Shown: in pieces, positions 10,477 through 19,131 of the stretch
How the letters are laid out: each line of letters begins with the position of its first letter
Position numbering within the stretch: the stretch's first letter is position 1
Assembly (NCBI RefSeq): GCF_000019905.1
Contig: NC_010556.1
Span: 770,001 to 834,000 of the forward strand
Direction of reading: 5' to 3'
Source of the DNA: Exiguobacterium artemiae 255-15
GTDB lineage: Bacteria > Bacillota > Bacilli > Exiguobacteriales > Exiguobacteriaceae
DNA length: 64,000 bases
Notes under the pieces: generated by a model
The model's input: only the letters and a program-made list of their open reading frames with translations
What the model was told of the DNA's origin: nothing
The model's database searches: none
Position numbers and translations under genes: made by a program

Positions 10477-10518
10477 ACACACACGTTACTCGTCATAAAG
10501 AGGAACGTGTGTTTTTTT
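10477..10518 (+). terminator. Rho-independent terminator after the YisL-like gene
   Basis: Stem ACACACGTT (10479-10487) with AACGTGTGT (10504-10512), followed by a run of seven T. A second perfect 10-bp inverted repeat, TAATCCGACC (10428-10437) with GGTCGGATTA (10468-10477), lies directly upstream and could stack on it. Confidence 0.85.
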
Positions 10519-10581
10519 GTGTTTACAAACTGTTGTTATTTGGGAAAAGGGATATATTACGCAGTCGAGAGGGGAACGCTT

Positions 10582-11580
10582 GTGGCACAGTTGAAAGAAT
10601 GGACGAAAGTTTTCCGGGCAAGAAAGTGGATGAAACGAGCTGAACCTGTTTTACCTTTATGGCATGGTTACATCGGGTATAAATACGGTCTCTTTGATGT
10701 ATTAGGATCAGGGGCGACGCAAGCTGAGGCTCAGGTTCGTCTCAAGCAACCATTGACGACAGAAGCCTTATCCCGTTGGTTTGAAGTCGGATTGGCGGTA
10801 GGACATCTGAAAAAGAAAGACTTACGATATACAGCGACCCGTCACGTATTGCCGGAATTATCTAAAACAGATGAAAGAAGTATCGGTTTTATGTTATCCG
10901 AATTGATGGAACTGCATCTGCCTGCGTTGTTCTCTTATCCACAATTTTTGGAACATGGCCAGCAGAAAAAGTTCGATGGGGAAGAACACGGCGATATTGT
11001 GGCAGAAACATCCGCATTAGTGGAGACCGTTGCGTTTCCTGCCGTCCGTCATATCATCCGCAGTCAAAACGTGACATCATTGCTAGACATCGGCTGTGCT
11101 TACGGCGGTTACTTACGTAAAATTCACGAAGCTTTGCCTGAACTGCGACTGGCAGGAATTGATATTGAGGAATCGGTCATCGCGGAAGCGAAACGGCGGG
11201 ATACGACCGGTGAAATCGACTTTACTGTCGGTGACATTAAAACTTTTGATGTCAAAGAAACATATGACGGCGTCATGATGAATAACATCTTGTATTATTT
11301 CCCGAAGGAAGAACGTCTTCGTCTTCTCGAGGGGGTCCGGCGTTTCGTTAAGGATGACGGGACGGTCATTTTAGTCACGCCATTACGTGGCAGTGAACAC
11401 GGTGCGCCATTCTCTGCCGCATTCAATGCGTTCATGACGTTACATGAAAATCTTTATCCGTTGCCGGGTAAAGAAGAACTAACAGAACAACTTCATGCTG
11501 CAGGTTTTAAAAATGTGTCGATTTCACCATTTTTAAAAGAAGGAGCCTGGTATATTGTGACTGCAAACGCCACTTCCTAA
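10582..11580 (+). CDS. Class I SAM-dependent methyltransferase
   Basis: A 332-residue methyltransferase. The SAM-binding motif LLDIGCAYGGYL lies near residue 170, followed by the acidic loop of motif II (LAGIDIEES) and a C-terminal Rossmann half. The N-terminal 100 residues resemble the helical, winged-helix-like dimerisation domain of O-methyltransferases. I chose the GTG at 10582 (after GAGAGGGG); the frame is open further upstream but that part lies across the preceding terminator. It has its own terminator, and the carotenoid operon starts next. A role in carotenoid modification is possible but not shown; the substrate is unknown. Confidence 0.8.
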   Translation: MAQLKEWTKVFRARKWMKRAEPVLPLWHGYIGYKYGLFDVLGSGATQAEAQVRLKQPLTTEALSRWFEVGLAVGHLKKKDLRYTATRHVLPELSKTDERSIGFMLSELMELHLPALFSYPQFLEHGQQKKFDGEEHGDIVAETSALVETVAFPAVRHIIRSQNVTSLLDIGCAYGGYLRKIHEALPELRLAGIDIEESVIAEAKRRDTTGEIDFTVGDIKTFDVKETYDGVMMNNILYYFPKEERLRLLEGVRRFVKDDGTVILVTPLRGSEHGAPFSAAFNAFMTLHENLYPLPGKEELTEQLHAAGFKNVSISPFLKEGAWYIVTANATS

Positions 11581-11598
11581 GGGAAGCTTGGCGTTTTT
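11565..11598 (+). terminator. Terminator overlapping the methyltransferase stop
   Basis: AAACGCCACTTCC pairs with GGGAAGCTTGGCGTTT (one small bulge), followed by T residues. The 5' arm lies inside the last codons of the methyltransferase gene. Confidence 0.8.
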
Positions 11599-11620
11599 AC
11601 AGTTTTAGGGCAGTTCAAAT

Positions 11621-11650
11621 TTGTGGGGAGTAGTATGTGATTAGTATAAT
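11621..11650 (+). promoter_or_regulatory. Predicted sigma-A promoter of the + carotenoid operon
   Basis: TTGTGG (11621-11626) and a perfect TATAAT (11645-11650) are 18 bases apart, about 35 bases before the GTG start of the first desaturase gene. No other promoter-like pair lies between the preceding terminator and this gene. Confidence 0.6.
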
Positions 11651-11685
11651 AGTTAAAACGAGTAGAGAAAAAGGGAGAGATTCGT

Positions 11686-13176
11686 GTGAAGCAGCGTGTA
11701 GCCGTTATTGGAGCAGGACCTGGAGGGCTCGCTTGTGCGATGTTGCTTGCAGGCAGAGGAATAGATGTCACCGTATATGAAAAACAACCGATTGTCGGGG
11801 GGCGAACTTCTCGCGTGCAGGTCGGGGATTACCAGTTTGACCGGGGTCCTACCTTTTTAAATATGCCGCATATCCTAGAAAACTTATTTACAAGTATCGA
11901 TTTGGATATGAAGGATTATTTGGACTTAAAAGCACTTGATCCCATGTACACACTGTATTTCAACGGCGGGAAAGATCATTTTACGATGACAACGGATCGT
12001 GATCGGATGAAACAGACGATTGAGCAACATTTCCCAGGAAACGGGGAAGGATATGATCGTTTCATGGCAGAACAAGCCTTGAAGCTGGCAAAACTGATGC
12101 CGATTTTGCAGACGAAACACGATAAATTAACGGACTATCTGTCTCCACGCGTCATCACGGCGCTCCCGCGTCTATCTCTCGGGCGTTCGTTATACGATGT
12201 CCTGTCCGATTATTTTACGAGTGAAGAATTAAAGTACGCTTTTACTTTCCAAGCGAAGTATTTAGGGATGTCAGCATGGGAATGTCCGGGCGGTTTTTCT
12301 ATCCTGTCCTATATGGAACATGCATATGGTGTCCATCATCCGATCGGCGGAATGAATCAAATTCCGGAAGCGATGAAACGGGCAGTGGAAGAGCTCGGGG
12401 GGACGGTCCATCTCAATACAGGAATCAGTCAATTGATTTTAGATGGAACAACTGCGACCGGCGTCATTCTCGAGTCTGGTGAACATGTTTTATACGATGA
12501 TGTTGTCGTCGGAGCAGATTTTGCCCATGCGATGAATCATCTTGTTCCCGAAGGTGTCCTGAAAAAATGGTCGCGTCCGAAAATTGACCGGAAGAAGTTT
12601 TCTTGTTCGACCTTTATGCTGTACTTAGGTGTCAATAAATCATTTGATGCTCCGCACCATACGATTTATTTTGCCGATGATTATGAAAAAAATGTCCGTG
12701 AGATGACCCAGACATTGGAATTATCCGATGATTTTTCATTTTATGTCCAAAATCCATCAATCATCGACAGTACATTGGCACCTGAAGGGAAATCATCGTT
12801 GTACGTGTTAGTACCGGTTCCGAATAATTACTCTGAACTCGACTGGGCGATTGAAGGACCGAAATTACGCCGTCGTGTCCTCGATGCCTTGGAACATCGT
12901 TCGCCTTATACAGGTGTCGAAGCAGCGATTGAAGTGGAAGAGATGTTCACACCGGATGATTGGGAAGCGATGGGAGTACACCAGGGAGCAACTTTTAATT
13001 TGGGACATCAGTTAACACAAATGATGTATTTTAGACCGCATAACCGGTTTGAAGAATTGGAGCATGTCTATCTGGTTGGAGGCGGAACGCATCCTGGAAG
13101 CGGCCTTCCGACCATCTTTGAATCAGCTCGGATCACGGCGGACTTATTGACAAGTGAAGTGGGTGTCGGAAAATGA
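11686..13176 (+). CDS. CrtN/CrtI-type carotenoid desaturase or oxidase (paralogue 1)
   Basis: A 496-residue FAD-dependent amine-oxidase-fold enzyme of the carotenoid desaturase family. It has a canonical dinucleotide motif (VIGAGPGGL), the EKQ-GGR segment after the second strand, FDRGPTF, the KYLGMSAW segment and the C-terminal signature GGGTHPGSGLPTIFESAR. GTG start at 11686 behind GGGAGAG. It is the first gene of a + operon with a second paralogue and crtM, and the next gene overlaps it by four bases. By analogy with C30 pathways it acts on dehydrosqualene or a desaturated C30 product; which step each paralogue takes cannot be told from sequence alone. Confidence 0.88.
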   Translation: MKQRVAVIGAGPGGLACAMLLAGRGIDVTVYEKQPIVGGRTSRVQVGDYQFDRGPTFLNMPHILENLFTSIDLDMKDYLDLKALDPMYTLYFNGGKDHFTMTTDRDRMKQTIEQHFPGNGEGYDRFMAEQALKLAKLMPILQTKHDKLTDYLSPRVITALPRLSLGRSLYDVLSDYFTSEELKYAFTFQAKYLGMSAWECPGGFSILSYMEHAYGVHHPIGGMNQIPEAMKRAVEELGGTVHLNTGISQLILDGTTATGVILESGEHVLYDDVVVGADFAHAMNHLVPEGVLKKWSRPKIDRKKFSCSTFMLYLGVNKSFDAPHHTIYFADDYEKNVREMTQTLELSDDFSFYVQNPSIIDSTLAPEGKSSLYVLVPVPNNYSELDWAIEGPKLRRRVLDALEHRSPYTGVEAAIEVEEMFTPDDWEAMGVHQGATFNLGHQLTQMMYFRPHNRFEELEHVYLVGGGTHPGSGLPTIFESARITADLLTSEVGVGK

Positions 13177-14645
13177 AAATTGGATTTGTCGGAGCAGGTG
13201 TCGGAACACTCCACGCCGCTTTATTACTAACGAAACGATATCCGGAAGTCGAAATCACGATTTTTGAAAAAGAGTCACGTGCAGGCGGTCGACTCGCCTC
13301 CGTTGATTTCGAGACAGGCGGAAGAATTGATCAGGGGCCGACGATTGTCTTGATGCCCGGAAAACTGCAGGAACAATTAAGAGAAGCGGGGCTTGAAGGT
13401 GTTGAGTTGGAACGGATTGATCCTTTATACGACCTTCATTTCGACGACGGAACGATTGTGACAAAACAGGCGGATGTAGTTGATCAAACGATTGCGATTG
13501 AACGTCAATTCGGAGAAGGTCGCGGGTTCCAAGAATTTATGCAACAAAAAGCAAAGGATTATGACGTCAGCGTATCGAAATTTTTAGAGCGGACATATTC
13601 ACGTAAACGGGATTTGTTGCACCCGGATATGTTAGCGCCCTTAGTGAAGATGCATGCGATGGAAACGGCACATGATCACTTAAAACGTTTCTTTAAAAGT
13701 AAACACCTGCGAATGGCTTACAGTTTTCCGACCTTTTACATCGGGGGTAACCCTTACACGACGCCTTCCATCTATGGATTGATTCCTTACCGGGAACAGG
13801 AAGAGGGTGTCTGGTACGTTAAAGGCGGATACTTCTCTTTAGCCGAGCGGATGTATGAAGCGTTAGTTGAGCGGGGCGTTACGTTTAAGTTCAATCAACC
13901 GGTCGACCGCGTCTTGATCCAGCAAGGTCAGACGAAGGGACTTGTCGCTGCAGGACAGGAGTACGTATATGATACGGTTGTCCTGAACGGAGAGTTTCCA
14001 TTGATGGAATATTTGGTTGAAGGCAAGCAACCGAAAAAGTATGTGCCGTCCGGCGGAACATTACTGCTGTACTTTAAGATTGACGGAAAAGTTGATTTAC
14101 CTGTCCATCGTTTTTTAATGCCAAGTGATTTAAAACCGTTGATGACGTCCATCTTCAAGAAAAATGAGTTGCCGGAAAATCCTGCCGTCTATTTATTTAA
14201 TCCGAGTAAGATTGATGACGCATTGACGGCATCCGGTACTAGTGTCGTCTATGCGTTGGTTCCGTCACCACGTGGATTTGATCAGGCTAACTATGAAGCG
14301 CACGGATTTATTGATCAGATTTTAGACAAAATTGAGCAACATCTTCCTGGATTCCAAAGTCAAGTTACCGAAATGAAAATACGTACACCTCAAGATGCTC
14401 AAGATTTTGGATTGTATGAAGGCGGAAGTTTTGGCATCGCACCGACGATTCGCCAATCGGCTGCTTTAAAAACACAAGCTAAACCTTATGCTGATATTGA
14501 ACGGTTGTATGCAGTAGGCGCATCTGTCCATCCGTGTGGAGGCGTTCCGATCGTTATGATGGGAGCGACATTACTTGTCAATCGAATGGAACAAGAGATG
14601 AGGTGGAAAAATGGATACAGTGACGAACGCATATCTAGTATGTGA
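13173..14645 (+). CDS. CrtN-type desaturase (paralogue 2) with altered FAD motif
   Basis: A 490-residue member of the same family. It shares FLERTY, GPTIVLMP and the GVWYVKGGY segment with staphylococcal CrtN (dehydrosqualene desaturase), so it may be the desaturase proper. Two deviations are visible. The dinucleotide-binding motif reads GAGVGTLHAA, with Thr where the third Gly of GxGxxG is expected, and the C-terminal signature reads VHPCGGVP rather than HPGGG. The EKESRAGGR segment is intact. It overlaps its neighbours on both sides (4 and 35 bases), so it is translated with them. Activity is therefore uncertain; it could be a divergent enzyme or a partner of paralogue 1. Confidence 0.85.
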   Translation: MKIGFVGAGVGTLHAALLLTKRYPEVEITIFEKESRAGGRLASVDFETGGRIDQGPTIVLMPGKLQEQLREAGLEGVELERIDPLYDLHFDDGTIVTKQADVVDQTIAIERQFGEGRGFQEFMQQKAKDYDVSVSKFLERTYSRKRDLLHPDMLAPLVKMHAMETAHDHLKRFFKSKHLRMAYSFPTFYIGGNPYTTPSIYGLIPYREQEEGVWYVKGGYFSLAERMYEALVERGVTFKFNQPVDRVLIQQGQTKGLVAAGQEYVYDTVVLNGEFPLMEYLVEGKQPKKYVPSGGTLLLYFKIDGKVDLPVHRFLMPSDLKPLMTSIFKKNELPENPAVYLFNPSKIDDALTASGTSVVYALVPSPRGFDQANYEAHGFIDQILDKIEQHLPGFQSQVTEMKIRTPQDAQDFGLYEGGSFGIAPTIRQSAALKTQAKPYADIERLYAVGASVHPCGGVPIVMMGATLLVNRMEQEMRWKNGYSDERISSM

Positions 14646-15438
14646 ACAAACGATTCAAGGTGGATCAAAAACCTTTTATAAAGCCTTCTCTTTACTGCCG
14701 AAGCAAGATCGGATGGCAGTCTACGCCATCTATACGTTTTGTCGTCATCTCGATGATACGGTGGATGAATCAGCGACACCAAAAGAAAGCTTAGCGGAAT
14801 TCCTGGAAGAGTTTCGTTTATTCCGGTCGGGTAACTCGATCAATAAACCCTTATGGATTGCACTCGCAGATGTCTTTAAACGGTATGAGATGGATGAGAC
14901 GCCGTTTTTAGAACTGGCAGAAGGTATGCGGTGGGACATCGAAAAAAATCGGTACCACTCGCTGGAAGAGACGGAGAAATATAGTTATTATGTCGCGAGT
15001 ACGGTTGGCTTGATGCTGTTGCCGATTCTTGCACCGAAACAAAATGATTTACGGGAGTCCGCCATTCAACTCGGAATCGCGATGCAATTAACCAACATTC
15101 TTCGGGATGTCGGAGAAGATGCAAAGCGGGGACGTATCTATTTACCGAAAGATTGGATGGACCAGTATGGTGTGACAACGGAATCGTTGTTGGCGGGAAC
15201 TCCTTCCGGCGACTTTGCCGGATTGTGGGAAGCATTGGCATTAAGAGCCGAGCATTTATACGATGCAGCAACGCCTTCGTTTGACCGCTATCCGAAAGAA
15301 AGCCGTCGTGCACTGAAAGTGGCGGCTTTACTGTACCGGGGAATCCTCGACGCAGCACGTGACAATCAATACGATGTGTTCACGAAACGTGCTTATGTCA
15401 GCCGATGGCAAAAGATGAAGTTGCTCGCTACGATTTGA
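14611..15438 (+). CDS. crtM: Dehydrosqualene (4,4'-diapophytoene) synthase
   Basis: A 275-residue squalene/phytoene synthase family enzyme, expected to condense two farnesyl diphosphates into the C30 dehydrosqualene. Seen: GGSKTFYKAFSLLP near the N-terminus, the first aspartate-rich motif HLDDTVDES, and the second motif LTNILRDVGEDAKRGRIYLP. The ATG at 14611 follows GAGGTGG and lies 35 bases inside the preceding gene. CrtM rather than a C40 phytoene synthase is inferred from the CrtN/CrtP/CrtQ neighbours and the Bacillales context. A 22-bp terminator follows immediately. Confidence 0.92.
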   Translation: MDTVTNAYLVCEQTIQGGSKTFYKAFSLLPKQDRMAVYAIYTFCRHLDDTVDESATPKESLAEFLEEFRLFRSGNSINKPLWIALADVFKRYEMDETPFLELAEGMRWDIEKNRYHSLEETEKYSYYVASTVGLMLLPILAPKQNDLRESAIQLGIAMQLTNILRDVGEDAKRGRIYLPKDWMDQYGVTTESLLAGTPSGDFAGLWEALALRAEHLYDAATPSFDRYPKESRRALKVAALLYRGILDAARDNQYDVFTKRAYVSRWQKMKLLATI

Positions 15439-15442
15439 CGAA

Positions 15443-15498
15443 AAACTCCATAAAAAAAAGACCTCGGCGGGGACCAAGGTCTTTTTTTTATGGAGTTT
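15443..15498. terminator. Perfect bidirectional terminator between convergent carotenoid operons
   Basis: A perfect 22-bp stem: 15443-15464 pairs with 15477-15498, loop 15465-15476. The stem contains A8 on one arm and T8 on the other (with a CCT/AGG-type core), so it gives a hairpin plus T-tract in both directions. It can end the crtM operon (+) and, after read-through of the non-coding stretch, the crtP operon (-). Confidence 0.9.
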
Positions 15499-15871
15499 AG
15501 ACCGGGGAGTCTAAACTAAAATCTGTTTGTACAAAATCAGATACAGAGTTCCAACAAGACAGGTCGCGATCCACGGGGATGGATCTGATGATGATTGAGC
15601 TGTCCGTAAACGAATCGGGATGAGACGATCTAAGGGGGAACGTCGTAAGTCATGCCGAACCGTTTACAGTGGTGTATCGATTGAACAAGTGGGTCTTGAA
15701 CAAATGATTCAGACGAAACAGATATGTTAAGTTCCTAAACGCGTTTGACTCGGGGAAGTCACCATGCGCTTGATTGAGGATGTGGGGTCAATCACTACCT
15801 CTTGAACTCGAAGTAATCGTATCAAATCTAAGTTGTCCGTACAAGTAATTGATATGCAATTCACATAACGT
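15499..15871. other. Hairpin-rich non-coding stretch between the carotenoid operons
   Basis: About 370 bases without a credible gene. It holds several perfect hairpins: GTTTAGAC/GTCTAAAC (15495-15516) and GACT/AGTC (15747-15760), both with the loop CGGGGA. It also holds GTAAACG/CGTTTAC (15606-15667, with inner ACGA/TCGT) and TGATTGA/TCAATCA (15771-15794). The segment TCACTACC (15791-15798) also occurs in the right end of the IS200/IS605 element at 19937. This may be the scar of a non-autonomous IS605-type element or an omega-RNA-like relic, or a structured RNA. The only open frame (about 15598-15730) is short and has no ribosome site. Confidence 0.35.
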
Positions 15872-17344
15872 TCACAGGGTGGCAGCGACTGCAGACACGA
15901 TTCGTTCGCTTGCCAGTTTTCCTGAAAGCGTCACCATTGGACTACCGCCACCGGGATGCGTCGATCCGCCGGCAAAAAACAAATTGTGAACATTCTTTGA
16001 ACGGTTACTTGGACGCATGAAAGCTCCCCGTGTACCATTCGAAGAAAGACCATACAGCGAACCATGATACGCTGAAAATTTCTGTTCAATATCCTGTGGT
16101 GTGATCCGTTGTTCGAATAAAACGTCAGACGTAATATCGATTCCGAACTGTTGAAGGCGTTGATCGATGATTTTATCGTACGTGTCAAAATCAACGGCAG
16201 ATCCTTTGTGGGTAGCCGGAGCATTGACAAGGACAAACAGGTTGTCACCGGCTTCTCCCATTTCCGGTGCCGTGACCGAGGAATTCGAGATGTAGATGGT
16301 CGGCTCTTCTGCATAGCGATGTTGATTAAATAACGCTTCGAATTCGGCTTCATAGTCGGAAGAGAAAAAGACGTTATGATGGGCAAGTCCGGCAATACGG
16401 CGTCCGAGTCCGATGCACCGGACATAAGCAGAAATCGACGGCTCCATTTGCGCAGGAGTCGGATTTTTGAAGTCAGGCCGGACCGTTTCTGAAATCAACC
16501 GCGGATATTGGGTGAGCAGGTCACCATTTAACACGATGAAATCAACAGACAGGTAATCGACATGATTGAGTTCGATTTCCGTTGCCAACTGATTGGTCAC
16601 TTCAATCTGTGTCACTTCGTCACCTAACCGAAACGTCACACCGAGTTCACGGGCGCGACGGGCAAATCCTTCGGCAATGGCGGTATTTCCGCCGCGTGTG
16701 AAATAAACACCATCATTCAGCTCGAGATGGGCAATTAAACCGAATGTTGCCGGCGCTTGAAACGGACTGCTTCCAATGTAAGTCGCATACCGATCGAGTG
16801 CTTGGATCAGCTGGGGATCTTTAAAATATTTTTTGTGTAGCCCATGAAGTGTCTTAAAGGGATGGACCTTCGTCATGTCACGCAATAAAGAAAAATTAAA
16901 ATAAGAGTCGATATTGATGAAAAATTGTTGTTTGGCGATATTGTACAGTTCCCGGACTTCATCTTGATAACCCGTAATATCATTTTTGGCAAGTTGTCCC
17001 TTCGTGAAACGGTCAACTTCAGTCCGCATCGCTTCACGGCCGCTGGCAAATGTCAATGAACGACCGTCCGGAAAATGATTGACCGTATGACGCGTCAATT
17101 TTTCAAAAGTAAAATAGTCATCAGGATCTGCTCCCGATTCCAAAATGACGGATTGAAAGATTTCAGGCATTGTGATCGTATTGGGACCGAAATCAAAACG
17201 GTGTCCCTCTGATGTGATAGGCATCATCTTTCCACCAATGTGTTCATTACGTTCAATGACGGTGACTTTAAATCCTTTTGAAGCAAGTGAGATGGCGGCA
17301 CTCAAACCGCCGAGTCCCGCTCCGATGACTGCGATATGTTTCAT
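15872..17344 (-). CDS. crtP: Diaponeurosporene oxidase-like CrtP/CrtNb
   Basis: A 490-residue FAD enzyme of the CrtN family. It resembles staphylococcal CrtP, which oxidises the terminal methyl of the C30 chain towards the aldehyde or acid: VIGAGLGGLSAA (complete GxGxxG), HIGGKM, FDFGPNTITMP, an ITPQDIE-initiated C-terminal domain, and GGSTHPGGGSPMVTLSGK. The ATG at 17344 follows AAGGAGG. It is the last gene of the - operon cruF-like/acyltransferase/crtQ/crtP, 15 bases after crtQ. Assignment to CrtP over CrtN rests on these matches and on operon context. Confidence 0.87.
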   Translation of the reverse strand: MKHIAVIGAGLGGLSAAISLASKGFKVTVIERNEHIGGKMMPITSEGHRFDFGPNTITMPEIFQSVILESGADPDDYFTFEKLTRHTVNHFPDGRSLTFASGREAMRTEVDRFTKGQLAKNDITGYQDEVRELYNIAKQQFFINIDSYFNFSLLRDMTKVHPFKTLHGLHKKYFKDPQLIQALDRYATYIGSSPFQAPATFGLIAHLELNDGVYFTRGGNTAIAEGFARRARELGVTFRLGDEVTQIEVTNQLATEIELNHVDYLSVDFIVLNGDLLTQYPRLISETVRPDFKNPTPAQMEPSISAYVRCIGLGRRIAGLAHHNVFFSSDYEAEFEALFNQHRYAEEPTIYISNSSVTAPEMGEAGDNLFVLVNAPATHKGSAVDFDTYDKIIDQRLQQFGIDITSDVLFEQRITPQDIEQKFSAYHGSLYGLSSNGTRGAFMRPSNRSKNVHNLFFAGGSTHPGGGSPMVTLSGKLASERIVSAVAATL

Positions 17345-17359
17345 AACAATGAAACCTCC

Positions 17360-18457
17360 TTAAGAATATGTCCGACCCTTCCAACTGATTTCCCTTTTCT
17401 TCAGTCTTCGAATCATCGCTGTCGCGAGTAATACGACATAAAGAATGGACGCAACAGGATGCCAAAACCAAGCACGAGAAATCATGGCCTTCCGATCGAT
17501 GCGGTAACGGGCAATCATCATCAAAAGAAAGGCTCCGAGCGTCCAAATGGACGGGAAGAAGAAGACAAGCGGTAAAGCGGCCGCTTGGATCAAGTAAAAC
17601 AGCAGGAAATAGCTGCCGGCGATATAGGAATCATTCATACCACGAAAGACGTTTTTCAGGAAACCTTGCCAGACGTCACGGTTGGTCGCATACATGTCAC
17701 AGCTGACATAAGGAGCCACGTCGACGAGCGTTGTTGTAAAGGCGTTTTGTTTGAACGTCCGGCAGAGTTCCAAATCGTCGACGAGCGCCATTTGAATCGC
17801 CTGATGTCCGCCGACTTGTTCATAAGCATGCCGTTCAACAAGGACGACCATCCCGTTTGCTGCTGCAAAGGCGGGATGCTTGACCTTCCGAAAAGCAATC
17901 GGAAGGTGTTGGGCGATCAAGACATGTTGCATCGGAATGAGACACTTTCCGAGAAAAGTCGGAACAGGGAACGACGGAAAGCCTGATAAGAAGACCGCCT
18001 GTTCTTTTTGAAGCGTTGCGTAGAGCCGGGGAACCGTGTCTGCTGCCAGTGTGATGTCAGCGTCTAAGAACAATAGGTATTCTTCATGGGTCGCCTGTGC
18101 CAATTGATGACAGGCGTGGACTTTCCCGGCCCATCCGGGTGGTAGGTCAAGACCGTCAATGATTGTGAACTGATTTTCTTTGCCGACCAGCCGGACTAAT
18201 AGCTCGCGGGTCCGGTCAGTCGAGCGGTCTTCGTATAAATAGACGTGCATATTCGGATGAAGCGCTTGTCGGAGGGAATGAATCAGTTTCTCGACATTCC
18301 GTTCTTCGTTCCGAAGCGGAATACAGATTGCAAGACTCGAAGGAACTAGAGGTTCACTTAGTTTAGGTAAAAAAGACAGATTAATGAACGTGTAGAGACA
18401 AACGAGAGCAGCAAAAACAAACAGTATGACAGTCATGTGCGAATTGCCCGTAGCCAT
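17360..18457 (-). CDS. crtQ: Carotenoid glycosyltransferase of the CrtQ family
   Basis: A 365-residue family 2 glycosyltransferase. It has an N-terminal membrane helix, ICIPLRNEERNVEKL, the DRSTDRT motif, the DADIT (DxD) metal site, GGHQAIQ, then C-terminal membrane helices ending ISWKGRTYS, which matches the VEWKGRQYS end of staphylococcal CrtQ. It should transfer a sugar from a nucleotide sugar to a carboxylated or hydroxylated C30 carotenoid at the membrane. The ATG at 18457 overlaps the upstream acyltransferase gene by 25 bases; an in-frame ATG at 18436 lacks a ribosome site. Confidence 0.87.
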   Translation of the reverse strand: MATGNSHMTVILFVFAALVCLYTFINLSFLPKLSEPLVPSSLAICIPLRNEERNVEKLIHSLRQALHPNMHVYLYEDRSTDRTRELLVRLVGKENQFTIIDGLDLPPGWAGKVHACHQLAQATHEEYLLFLDADITLAADTVPRLYATLQKEQAVFLSGFPSFPVPTFLGKCLIPMQHVLIAQHLPIAFRKVKHPAFAAANGMVVLVERHAYEQVGGHQAIQMALVDDLELCRTFKQNAFTTTLVDVAPYVSCDMYATNRDVWQGFLKNVFRGMNDSYIAGSYFLLFYLIQAAALPLVFFFPSIWTLGAFLLMMIARYRIDRKAMISRAWFWHPVASILYVVLLATAMIRRLKKREISWKGRTYS

Positions 18458-19131
18458 TGTTCCGTCTTCACCGGAAGCGGCTCCTTTCTTGTGGTCAATA
18501 TACAGTACGATTCAACGCGTTCTTCAACGGCATCAGTCCGGACATCATCGTACAGCCGGGTCATCGCATCCGTTAGATAACGCAACTGTTCCGAAGCACG
18601 CGTAGCAGGCAGTGTAATGGTCCGGGTCCGTATGTAGACGTCCGGCTGTTGTTCGTGACCAAACGAATAATAAAACGAAAACAGGGAAATCGACCGGGCT
18701 GTTTTGGCAAGATGTGTCGCCCCGCTGCTGAGCTGGAGCGGACGCTCTTCTTGATGCCGTTCCTCCCCTTGAGGAAACATCCAGACACTGCTTCCGTCCG
18801 CCAACCGCTCTTTTGCATACTGGAGACTTTGCTTGATTTCTCCAAATGAACTCCGATCAATCGAGAATCCTCCAAGACGTGTGAAAAAAGGAAACCGTTC
18901 CAGTCCTTGCTGATCAATCATGACGTAAGGGTCGTGACGCAGGACTGTTTGATCCAAATGAAATAAAATCATTCCATCCCACCATGATCCGTGTGTCGCG
19001 AGCATCAAGCCGGGTGTCGGTAAATCATCTGCCCGGTACAGGACACGGTGAAACTGTTTTCGGATTAAGCGTTCTTTTACGTATAAATGAAAAGTGTGTT
19101 CAGCCCATTTGCTTTTGTTTGCTTTTTGCAA
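18433..19131 (-). CDS. PlsC-like acyltransferase of the carotenoid operon
   Basis: A 232-residue member of the lysophospholipid acyltransferase (PlsC) superfamily: the HX4D catalytic motif reads HGSWWD and the FPQGE block that follows fits motif III. In this operon it most likely acylates the sugar of the glycosyl carotenoid, the role that the unrelated membrane protein CrtO plays in staphylococci. The start is TTG at 19131, eight bases after GGAGG. It overlaps the end of the CruF-like gene by 32 bases. The substrate is inferred from context only. Confidence 0.8.
   Translation of the reverse strand: MQKANKSKWAEHTFHLYVKERLIRKQFHRVLYRADDLPTPGLMLATHGSWWDGMILFHLDQTVLRHDPYVMIDQQGLERFPFFTRLGGFSIDRSSFGEIKQSLQYAKERLADGSSVWMFPQGEERHQEERPLQLSSGATHLAKTARSISLFSFYYSFGHEQQPDVYIRTRTITLPATRASEQLRYLTDAMTRLYDDVRTDAVEERVESYCILTTRKEPLPVKTEQWLRAIRT

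Noticed and set aside
10428-10477. Second inverted repeat before the YisL-gene terminator as an operator
   Set aside because: It has a 30-base loop directly after a stop codon and next to a good terminator, so it is better seen as part of the 3' structure than a regulator site.
10393-10581. N-terminal extension of the methyltransferase frame from 10393
   Set aside because: The extension runs through the YisL-like gene end and its terminator, and the encoded residues are unlike methyltransferases. The GTG at 10582 has a ribosome site.
15598-15730. Open frame of about 43 codons in the non-coding stretch
   Set aside because: No ribosome site, no start with good context, no recognisable family, and it overlaps the GTAAACG/CGTTTAC hairpin.
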